64,000 nt of DNA, taken from assembly GCF_013140855.1 (NCBI RefSeq), contig NZ_JABBPG010000002.1, positions 124,001-188,000 of the forward strand, read 5' to 3'. The notes below the pieces were generated by a model that did no database searches, was not told the DNA's origin, and saw only the letters and a list, made by a program, of their open reading frames with translations. Each line of letters begins with the position of its first letter. The first letter of the stretch is position 1. The position numbers and the translations under genes were made by a program. This DNA is from Pseudoalteromonas caenipelagi. GTDB lineage: Bacteria > Pseudomonadota > Gammaproteobacteria > Enterobacterales > Alteromonadaceae. Positions 41,093 to 48,099 of this stretch are shown in pieces.

Positions 41093-44000
41093 CTAGTTGA
41101 GGTATTCACGACGGCTATATAAGTCGCTAAGCGCATCGTCTAGCGCATGCATCAATTCACTCTCACGCTCTTGAAAAACAGTGATGACTGTCCGACGTAC
41201 ATCACTCTCAGTTACGCCTGCTGGGTTTTTTTGGTTGGTGATATGAATCACGGGGTTTACCGCGTACTCAACCGATACATTGCTAACTTGCTGTTTTATA
41301 GCTGATTGGCTCTTATCTTGTTGCTGCATATGATGCCAAACGGCTGGCAACTCCGTCGGTTGTTTTGATGGTGATAAAATGTCCGGTACTCGATACTCTG
41401 GCTGTTCAAGTCGTAATGTCGGCGTATCAGGCGCTATAACATCGGGTGATTTCAGCATGAGTGGATCAGGGTCTGCAACTGAAACGAAAATAGGATCAGG
41501 CTCTGTGATTACTGGCAGTGGAGAATCTAAAGGATCATGGTGTGCAACATCAATGTTAGATTTTAAGTTTGCTGTGTTAAATTTGGGCAAGTTGGTGTTA
41601 TATCTTTGCTCCAAAGTGTCAAATTCGGGTTTTGTAGTGTTAAGTTCGATTAGTTCTGCACTAAAAGGCCGAAGCTCTGGTACTGAAACTTCTGGGGCCT
41701 TTAAAGTAATTAGCTCAATATCTGGTACCGCAATCTCCGGTGGATTAATAATCAATGGTTCTGGTGACTCCGCATAAATGGTCATCACCTCCGGCATAGT
41801 GATCATAGTCTCTGGCGGTGTCAGGTTTACCTGCTCTGGGTCATCCTGTGTCACGTTCAATGGCCGAAGCGCTGGTACTGCAATATTTGGAGCAGTTAAA
41901 GCAATTGGTTCAATACCAGGTACCACAACCTCTGGTGAATCAGTATGAATGGCCACCGCCTCCGGCATAGTGATCATAGTCTCAGGTGGTGTTAAGTTTA
42001 CCGGCTCTGGGTCATCCTGTGTCACGCTCAATGGCCGAAGCGCTGGTACTGCAATATTTGGAGCAGTCAAAGCAATTGATTCAATACCAGGTACCACAAC
42101 CTCTGGTGAATCGGTATGAATGGCCACCGCCTCCGGCATTGTGATCATAGTCTCTGGTGGTGTTAAGTTTATCGGCTCTGGGTCATCCTGTGTCACGCTC
42201 AATGGTCGAAGCGCTGGTATTTCAATATTTGGAGCTGTCAAAGCAATTGGTTCAATACCTGGTGCCGCAATTTCAGGTGGAGTAACTATCAATGGCTTTG
42301 GTGAATCGGCATGAATGGCCACCGCCTCCGGCATTGTGATCACAGTCTCTGGCCGTGTTAAGTTTATCGGCTCTGGGTCATCCTGTGTCACGTTCAATGG
42401 TTGAAGTGCTGGAACTGCAATATCTGGAGCTGTCAAAGCAACCGGTTCGACATTTGGTACCATGATCTGAGGTGTATCAATGAGCATGGGCTCAGGAGTT
42501 TCGGCACTCACCACAACAGGCGAACTGACAGCCAAACCAGCAGCTAATGCGGTTGCTACGTTGTTGTTAGTACGCGGCTGAGATGGTTGTAATACAACTG
42601 GTTCTATAGGCTCGTTTTCATTCTCACCCCAACTAAATATTTCTGAAATACCATCACGGATAGTGCGCCCAACGCTACCCAGCATCGACAAAGCGCCATC
42701 GAGCAAAGACCCAATTATGTTTTTACCAGCATCTGTAAGATCAAAGCCTTGCCACCAGTCGTATAGGTGTTGCCCTGCATCCCACAACATTTTTAGAGGG
42801 GAAATATCCCATAGCAGCTTTAGGGGGGCTGATAACGTATCCCATAAATTACCAGCCATTTCACATAGGGCATCCCAGTTGTCATATAACAAATAGCCAG
42901 CCCCCGCGATGGCCATAATAGTGAGCCCCACGGGGTTAGCAGCGAGTGCTAATAGTCCACGTCCTAAGAATAGCGCGGCACGTCCTAGCCCAGTGAATAC
43001 AGGAGCCAACCATCGAGCACCGGCTAGTAAACTCGCCATGCCCGTTTTCATGCCAATTGCAGCAAAGCCTAATACAGACACGGCTGCAGCTAAAGAGGCA
43101 ACCACCGCAGCACCGGCAGCAAGTGCAACAACAAATGCGGCCACATCCGGGTGTTGCTCTGTAAATGCAGCGATACCCTCAGCCAAATGGACCACCATAT
43201 CGATAACCGGCTCCGCAACGACACCTAGTCGCTCCACACCGTTGGCCCATGCCTGCGTTAGTTTACGGCCAGCAATACCAAGGCGATCCCAACCTGTTAA
43301 TTGTTCCTGTAGTTGTGTTTGGGTTTTGTTATGGTAATTGCCCAGAATAGCCTGATAATCACGCATACCAAGCGCCATTGCCTCAAGGGTCTTTATTGGT
43401 AAATCGTCCGCGCCTTTCGCTGCAAATACCGTCTCAATGAGCCCCCGAGCCTTTTGTGCATCGTCTTTATAAACGCTGGTTAGCTCTAGCATTAGCTTAC
43501 TAAAACTTTCAGATTGCAAAGCTTTATTGTCTGAATTTAATCCTTGTTTAAATTGCGCGAGTTGCGCTTTGATACGATTGGCACTAGCGCTATCGTTGCC
43601 AAGCAAAGTGTCTATCAATCCGGCTTTATTGCCTTTTCCGACCAACTTCTCCCAGTTGCCACCGTCGGTTAATTGGGCGCGAGCTTCTTTCATTGTGTCG
43701 GCTAAGTAGTCATAGTTGTAAACTCCAGCCTGCGCGCCCTTTATTAAGATGGCTGATACCTGCTCCGCACTTAGGCCCATTTCAGCAAGTAGCGGTGAAT
43801 ACTCATGAAAGGTGTCTAACAAATCGTCGGCACGGTCTCCGGCCTGTTGGTAAATCGTGCTGATCAGGTCGCCGCTGGTGTCAAATGACACATTCCAGGC
43901 TGTACGCATCTGGGTTTGCGCCCGTATGATTTCAGATGCGTCAATGTCCATGCCTAAACCACTATTTACGCGCTGTAGCGTAACAGCCGACTCTACGGCG

Positions 44001-44821
44001 TTAGCCAGTTCTGCATCAATGAGCCCAGTTTGCTGGTTGATTTTAGCCGCTGCACCTATCAGCTCGGTTGTATCTAGCCCCAATTTAGCTTGGAGACCCA
44101 TTAAAGGCCCTTTAAGTTGATGTACTTGTTCTTCGGTTAACTTAGTTGTGGTTTGTAGCTGCTTAAGCCCCTTGTCCCACTCATACGCCGCAACAGCTCC
44201 AGCGCCCAAGGCCGCAGTTAAACCAACCCCCACGGCACCGCCGCTAAGTTGATCACTGAAGCTTAAACCTTCCGCTAATTGCTCAGTTTGTTTTAGCTCC
44301 TTATTTACGTCTTTAAGCTCAGATTCTAATTGCTCTAAATTTTTATCAAACTTACGTGTATCAATGCCTGCGGCTTCAAGGGCTTTGCTTAAACGTTTAG
44401 TGTTTCGCTCCTGGTCTTTTAAGTCTTGACCTGTTTGGGCCAACTCAACTTGTAACTGGCTTTGGTTACGTTTAGCCAGCTTAACTTCACTGTTTAGCTT
44501 TGCTAATTGCTGCTTTTGTTCTTCGCTTAGCTCGCCTGACTCTTTCTCAGCGTCACTTAGCTTTGCTTGCTCCTTGCGAAGCTTCACAAGCTGGTCTTGC
44601 TGTGCTTCAAGCTTTTCAGTCAGGTCAGTTTTGCGCTTTGATAGCCGCTCTGTTGCTTTCTCAGCAGATTGAAAAGCTGTGATATCGCTTAAGCCTTGCT
44701 GGAGCTGCTTAGATGTTGCTAACAGCTCTTTGGATTTGACATCGATCTCATCGACTTTATCGCCAAACATATCTTTTACGCCAACTGCTAGCTGTAGCGC
44801 AAACTCATCCGTCGCGTTCAT
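41093..44821 (-). CDS. Tail tape-measure protein with a tandem-repeat C-terminal part
   Basis: The product has 1242 residues: a long N-terminal coiled coil (about 20-190), the conserved tape-measure domain (about 195-540), hydrophobic segments (about 560-680), and an unusual Pro/Thr-rich part from about 770 to 1190 with four tandem repeats (795-1038). The final 70 residues are helical. It fixes tail length and enters the cell during DNA ejection. It overlaps the frameshift product of the tail chaperone gene by 17 nt. It belongs to the leftward block started by late promoter 4. Confidence 0.9.
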   Translation of the reverse strand: MNATDEFALQLAVGVKDMFGDKVDEIDVKSKELLATSKQLQQGLSDITAFQSAEKATERLSKRKTDLTEKLEAQQDQLVKLRKEQAKLSDAEKESGELSEEQKQQLAKLNSEVKLAKRNQSQLQVELAQTGQDLKDQERNTKRLSKALEAAGIDTRKFDKNLEQLESELKDVNKELKQTEQLAEGLSFSDQLSGGAVGVGLTAALGAGAVAAYEWDKGLKQLQTTTKLTEEQVHQLKGPLMGLQAKLGLDTTELIGAAAKINQQTGLIDAELANAVESAVTLQRVNSGLGMDIDASEIIRAQTQMRTAWNVSFDTSGDLISTIYQQAGDRADDLLDTFHEYSPLLAEMGLSAEQVSAILIKGAQAGVYNYDYLADTMKEARAQLTDGGNWEKLVGKGNKAGLIDTLLGNDSASANRIKAQLAQFKQGLNSDNKALQSESFSKLMLELTSVYKDDAQKARGLIETVFAAKGADDLPIKTLEAMALGMRDYQAILGNYHNKTQTQLQEQLTGWDRLGIAGRKLTQAWANGVERLGVVAEPVIDMVVHLAEGIAAFTEQHPDVAAFVVALAAGAAVVASLAAAVSVLGFAAIGMKTGMASLLAGARWLAPVFTGLGRAALFLGRGLLALAANPVGLTIMAIAGAGYLLYDNWDALCEMAGNLWDTLSAPLKLLWDISPLKMLWDAGQHLYDWWQGFDLTDAGKNIIGSLLDGALSMLGSVGRTIRDGISEIFSWGENENEPIEPVVLQPSQPRTNNNVATALAAGLAVSSPVVVSAETPEPMLIDTPQIMVPNVEPVALTAPDIAVPALQPLNVTQDDPEPINLTRPETVITMPEAVAIHADSPKPLIVTPPEIAAPGIEPIALTAPNIEIPALRPLSVTQDDPEPINLTPPETMITMPEAVAIHTDSPEVVVPGIESIALTAPNIAVPALRPLSVTQDDPEPVNLTPPETMITMPEAVAIHTDSPEVVVPGIEPIALTAPNIAVPALRPLNVTQDDPEQVNLTPPETMITMPEVMTIYAESPEPLIINPPEIAVPDIELITLKAPEVSVPELRPFSAELIELNTTKPEFDTLEQRYNTNLPKFNTANLKSNIDVAHHDPLDSPLPVITEPDPIFVSVADPDPLMLKSPDVIAPDTPTLRLEQPEYRVPDILSPSKQPTELPAVWHHMQQQDKSQSAIKQQVSNVSVEYAVNPVIHITNQKNPAGVTESDVRRTVITVFQERESELMHALDDALSDLYSRREYLN
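41708..42439 (-). repeat. Four tandem repeats within the tape-measure gene
   Basis: The units start with ALTAP at residues 795, 860, 917 and 974 and have 65, 57, 57 and 65 residues (195, 171, 171 and 195 bp). Each contains LRPLSVTQDDPEP, PPETMITMPEAV and a closing PGIEPI-like stretch. The two central copies are almost identical at DNA level, a sign of recent duplication. Confidence 0.88.
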
Positions 44822-45292
44822 CCGTAATCACCTCAAGCAAAAAAGTAAGTTCGTCGATATCACAGTTAAATAGCTCTGTTGCGCTGGCTAAGCCGTTTTT
44901 GCTGATTGTTCTGATGGCTGACTTGAGCTGTTCTTCTGAGGTGTAGACGAGATTTTCGGCGGCTTTCCCAGCAGATACTGGAGCGAAACCAAATCCCGGT
45001 AAGGTAAGTTTTCACACAGTTTCATTGGGTCAAACTTTGAAGGTTCGATCAGCTCCATTTCATCGTTAACACAGCCAAACTCAACCACTTGAGCTGTAAC
45101 ACCAATCAAAACGGCATCTGAGTTTTCTTCACCAAACTCTGACTTACTAAAGCGAGTTGCTTTAATTCGATGGACGACTTTTGGCTCAGTGGTTTTTCGC
45201 GCATGAGTGAAGTCTTTACCATCAATGGATAACGGCTCACTAAGAGCAAGCAAGTTGTTGTCAATCTGGGTTTTCTGATCTGTGGTTAGCAT
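44805..45292 (-). CDS. Tail assembly chaperone, long form by -1 ribosomal frameshift (E+E'-like)
   Basis: The zero-frame product (44888-45292) has 134 residues, opens MLTTDQKTQIDNNLLALSEP and fits the tail chaperone group that precedes the tape measure. At codons 108-110 the mRNA reads CTG GGA AAG. A -1 shift on G-GGA-AAG opens a 52-residue continuation starting AAENLVYTSEEQLKSAIRTI and ending at 44805, inside the tape-measure start. Long-form length is 162. The same arrangement and the same heptamer occur in lambda G/GT, and P2 E/E' also uses a -1 shift. Both forms are probably needed for tail assembly. Confidence 0.82.
44963..44969 (-). promoter_or_regulatory. Programmed -1 frameshift site GGGAAAG
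   Basis: The heptamer stands in the correct frame (G GGA AAG) in the tail chaperone gene. The zero frame runs on for 24 more codons and the -1 frame for 52. The sequence after it is fairly GC-rich (GCCGCCGAAAATC), though a strong stimulatory hairpin is not obvious by eye. Confidence 0.8.
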
Positions 45293-45330
45293 AACGGGCT
45301 CCGTTTATTAGTTAACTAAATGTCTAAACA

Positions 45331-45396
45331 ATCTTATCTAACCCCAGAGTTTGTTGTTGCCGTACAGCAACACGCGAATTTGTAAGTTGCTAGTCT
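45331..45396. promoter_or_regulatory. Late promoter pair 4 around the palindrome TGCCGTACAGCA
   Basis: The palindrome (45358-45369) has one mismatch to the other three copies. Rightward at 21 bp, TAGTCT (45391-45396) serves gpI and the fibre genes; leftward, TAAGAT (45336-45331) serves the chaperone and tape-measure genes. The rightward start would be at 45403, one base before the gpI ATG. Confidence 0.72.
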
Positions 45397-45403
45397 AAGC
45401 AAC

Positions 45404-46246
45404 ATGAAAGCAAACAACTTAATACCAGCGTCTGTACAGACCAAAGCACTAAACGCCATCTCGCAGTCTGCATCTGCTGAGTTCGAGCAATTGCGTGAGG
45501 TGGCGAGTCGATTGAATATTTTCGACGTTGATAGCGTGCCAGCAGAGTTTCTACCATTTTTGGCGTGGCAGTTTCGTGTCGACGTGTGGAGTTCAAACTG
45601 GCCAACAGACGTTAAGCGCAAGGTTGTAAAAACAGCTCTAGAAGTTCATAGAACTAAAGGCACTGTATATGCCGTAGAGCTAGCACTGGCTGCTGTTGGA
45701 GTAACAGCCGAAATAGTTGAATGGTGGCAAGCAGAGCCACAGCAAGAGCCTGGTACATTTGATGTAGTTGCGTATACAAACAGCAATATTACGCCAAATC
45801 AACCTAGCGCTATCAATGTAAAGCTAATCGACCAGCTAAATGCGTTGATACAGGGGGTTAAGCGTAAAAGCCAACATTACACCATAACTGTTGGGCTAGA
45901 AATGAGTAAGAACATTTCTACCGGTGTCGGAGGTTTTGGAGGTAATGCAAGTAATGTATCTGGCAGTTTAGTACCTCGTCAGCCATCTGTTTCTGGGGGC
46001 GTTGTTGCGGCGGTCACAGGCAATACAAATAGCCATTTAACATCATCGGGAAGCCTGATCCCGAGGCAACCAAAAGTTAATGGTGGCATGACTCAGGCAG
46101 TCGCTGGACTAAGTGACAACACAACAAACATTACAGGCAGTTTAAGGCCCAGACAACCGAACATTAGTGGTGGGTTTAAAACGGTGCTTACAGCGCACAA
46201 CACAGCCTGTGTATTTATAAGCGGGAGATTGATCAGGCATGAGTGA
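45404..46246 (+). CDS. Tail protein I (P2 gpI-like) with a repeat-bearing C-terminus
   Basis: The product has 280 residues. The first 170 are P2 gpI-like: LIPASVQTKALNAI, FLPFLAWQFRVDVWSSNWP, VVKTALEVHRTKGTVYAVELAL. The remaining part carries three units of about 37 residues with GSLVPRQPSVSGG, GSLIPRQPKVNGG and GSLRPRQPNISGG, absent from P2 gpI. It is a baseplate protein that docks the fibres. The ATG has no ribosome-binding site and lies at the predicted transcript start. Confidence 0.88.
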   Translation: MKANNLIPASVQTKALNAISQSASAEFEQLREVASRLNIFDVDSVPAEFLPFLAWQFRVDVWSSNWPTDVKRKVVKTALEVHRTKGTVYAVELALAAVGVTAEIVEWWQAEPQQEPGTFDVVAYTNSNITPNQPSAINVKLIDQLNALIQGVKRKSQHYTITVGLEMSKNISTGVGGFGGNASNVSGSLVPRQPSVSGGVVAAVTGNTNSHLTSSGSLIPRQPKVNGGMTQAVAGLSDNTTNITGSLRPRQPNISGGFKTVLTAHNTACVFISGRLIRHE

Positions 46247-46787
46247 AACAACGTTCGAAGTATACAACTTTTATATAACAGAAGCTGGGGAAAGCCTGTT
46301 GCTAGATGCTCAATTCGGCGGCTCTCAAGTGAAATTGACTCACATCGCGGTAGGAACTGAGAGCTATGACCCTAGTACCAAAGTAAATCAGACTGCGCTG
46401 GTATCTGAAGTAGACAGGGCCGAAGTGCGATCATTTAAAAGGGTCGACAAGACACTGCAAATGGCTGCAATTTTCGACAACCCAGACAAAGCCTACAACG
46501 TAGGCGAAATCAGTTTAGTTACTGAAGAAGGCGTGCATTTTGCTGTCTACAGCCGTCCAGGCAAGCTAATAGGCGCAAAAACTAATGCAGGTAGGTTCAT
46601 GCCCCGATTTGGTATGGCAGTTGACCTAATCCCGTCAGAAGCGATTAACGTGTCATTGGCTGGAGATAACCTAAATCTAGTGCTCACCCCCGAGCTAGCT
46701 CGATTTACTCTCGCACAAATTAGATCATCCCGTGTACAGATTAGCATCCTACATCGGGAAGTAAAACAAATAATCAATCAAAATTAG
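46239..46787 (+). CDS. Tail-collar fibre protein, N-terminal type (DUF3751)
   Basis: The product has 182 residues. YITEAGESLLLDAQFGGSQVKLTHIAVG and AAIFDNPDKAYNVGEISLVTEEG fit the attachment domain of P2-like fibres. It has no receptor-binding tail of its own, so the next gene probably supplies the distal part. It overlaps gpI by 8 nt. Confidence 0.85.
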   Translation: MSETTFEVYNFYITEAGESLLLDAQFGGSQVKLTHIAVGTESYDPSTKVNQTALVSEVDRAEVRSFKRVDKTLQMAAIFDNPDKAYNVGEISLVTEEGVHFAVYSRPGKLIGAKTNAGRFMPRFGMAVDLIPSEAINVSLAGDNLNLVLTPELARFTLAQIRSSRVQISILHREVKQIINQN

Positions 46788-46795
46788 GAGGTTGT

Positions 46796-47599
46796 ATGTC
46801 AACTGATCAAATCCTGTCTCAAGTGGCTGATGAATGCACCAAAGCCGTTGATGCATGTGGAGAAGTCGTAAACACCGTTAATGGGAAAATGGGTGAGATA
46901 TCAGGCGCGCTACAAAGTGTTAAAGATGACGCTCAGAGCACAATGGACCAACTTGGAGATACTGTAAACCAATATGTAGTTGGTGCTCGTGATGAGCAGA
47001 GCCATTTTAGACTCTCTAAAAATCAGTTACTTAAAGTAAAAGATTCTGAAAGTTTTCCATATGGCTGGAATGCAGGTTACATAAAAACAGCGACGTTATT
47101 GGAAACGGTAACGACTGGTATTGAACCAGAGCAAAGATCCCCGTTAGCAAGGGAGTTTCTCGCAGCCATTAATTCCGACCGTCAACACTTTGCAACAAAT
47201 TTCAACATCTGGGAACTAGAGATTTACCCAAATATTGATGGAGCAACAAAACCCGCATCCTTTTTTTGGCAGCATCTGAAATGGAGTTCTGTTGTAACGA
47301 TTGCGGCTATCGTAAAACACATTACTGGAATAGTGCCTGACTCTTTCTATTGCCATGGATTGCGAGCTAATGAGCCAGCAAAGTTATGTGGTAGACAATA
47401 CCAAATAACAAACCATAGACATGGTTATATACATATGCACCCATTTGTCCGAGGGGAAGGAAAAGATCTATCTGAAACAACTGTGATTCAAATTGCGTTA
47501 CCAGCCGCCGTAAGTGGTTACGTCGATTTGACGAACAACGCATGGGGGCAGTTTGCGTATCTAGGTGACGCCACCGAAAGCGCATTTGACGAAATTTAA
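46796..47599 (+). CDS. Probable distal tail fibre protein
   Basis: The product has 267 residues: a helical N-terminus (about 1-60, coiled coil) and a globular C-terminal domain with many aromatic and His residues (GRQYQITNHRHGYIHMHPFVRGEG) that I cannot assign. Position between the collar fibre and the last small gene makes receptor binding likely. An AGGAGG site precedes the ATG. Confidence 0.7.
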   Translation: MSTDQILSQVADECTKAVDACGEVVNTVNGKMGEISGALQSVKDDAQSTMDQLGDTVNQYVVGARDEQSHFRLSKNQLLKVKDSESFPYGWNAGYIKTATLLETVTTGIEPEQRSPLAREFLAAINSDRQHFATNFNIWELEIYPNIDGATKPASFFWQHLKWSSVVTIAAIVKHITGIVPDSFYCHGLRANEPAKLCGRQYQITNHRHGYIHMHPFVRGEGKDLSETTVIQIALPAAVSGYVDLTNNAWGQFAYLGDATESAFDEI

Positions 47600-47613
47600 G
47601 TTTAGGAGGCAAA

Positions 47614-47952
47614 ATGAAACTAGAAATTTATATAAATGGACAGTGGAAAACTATTGAAAACCATATGCCGTCAGATACGCCTGAGTATCAAATAGAGGCA
47701 TTCATAAAGGAGAATTGGCAGGTAAATGGAAACGCTCCACAATTTCGAACTCTGTTAAGCGAAATTGAGGTTACAAGGGCTCGCCAGGAAGCGTTTAAAA
47801 AAGTAACTGATGGACAAGGACTAGATTTACTGGAATTGATCGCTAGTCGTCTTGTAGCTGATCCCACGTTCTCTGATATCGCGGAACCTTTACAAAGTTG
47901 GTTGGACGCAAAGGCTGAGATAAGAGCTCAGTATCCTAAAATTAGTACGTGA
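47614..47952 (+). CDS. Hypothetical protein, last phage gene, possible fibre chaperone
   Basis: The product has 112 residues, starting MKLEIYINGQWKTIENHMP, with an AGGAGG site. It is followed directly by the right-end repeats. Fibre-assembly proteins commonly occupy this place, but no family motif is evident. Confidence 0.65.
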   Translation: MKLEIYINGQWKTIENHMPSDTPEYQIEAFIKENWQVNGNAPQFRTLLSEIEVTRARQEAFKKVTDGQGLDLLELIASRLVADPTFSDIAEPLQSWLDAKAEIRAQYPKIST

Positions 47953-48035
47953 TTCATGTAGTCCCGCCTAAGCTCATATAGTCCCGTAATTGGATTTACA
48001 AAAGTCCGATTGCGGGTTTATAAAAATCCCGTCCA
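47953..48035 (-). repeat. Right prophage end with four likely transposase A binding sites
   Basis: Read inwards from 48035 the units are ACGGGATTTTTATAAACC, TCGGACTTTTGTAAATCC, ACGGGACTATATGAGC and GCGGGACTACATGAATC, spaced 20-23 bp. They resemble the left-end sites, and their spacing is that of the adjacent R1-R3 sites of Mu. The terminal bases are TGGAC. Confidence 0.7.
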
Positions 48036-48099
48036 GCCCTATACGCTTAAAGCATCTGGCACAAAATAGGTTCGCATGTAATACTGTATAAAAAAACAG

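Larger units (their letters stand above)
12525..48035. mobile_element. Mu-type transposable prophage with P2-like tail genes
   Basis: The element is about 35.5 kb. The left end starts TGGAGTAGAT and the right end, read inwards, TGGACGGGAT; both continue into a shared TTTATAAA. GCCC lies immediately outside on both sides (12521-12524 and 48036-48039), as expected for a short target duplication; Mu relatives usually make 5 bp, so a base may have been lost. The order repressor (leftward), Ner-like, transposase A, B, HU-like, GemA, then late genes is Mu-like. All structural genes appear intact, so the prophage could be functional. Cargo genes fill 36240-41090. Confidence 0.88.

Noticed and set aside
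41379..42314. Gly/Ser-rich plus-strand open frames in the tape-measure repeats
   Set aside because: They arise from the repeated Pro/Thr codons read on the other strand.
42909..43337. Plus-strand open frame of 142 residues in the tape-measure gene
   Set aside because: It is antisense to the hydrophobic part of the tape-measure protein and has no ribosome-binding site.
45430..45441. Palindrome GTCTGTACAGAC sharing CTGTACAG with the late sites
   Set aside because: It lies inside the gpI coding region, lacks the outer TG/CA bases of the other sites, and has no gene start at the fixed distance.
12662..48065. Direct repeat TGGCACAAA near both prophage borders (12662 and 48057), at first taken as an attachment core
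   Set aside because: The left copy lies 137 bp inside the prophage and the right copy 21 bp outside it once the ends at 12525 and 48035 are recognised, so it cannot be a target duplication.
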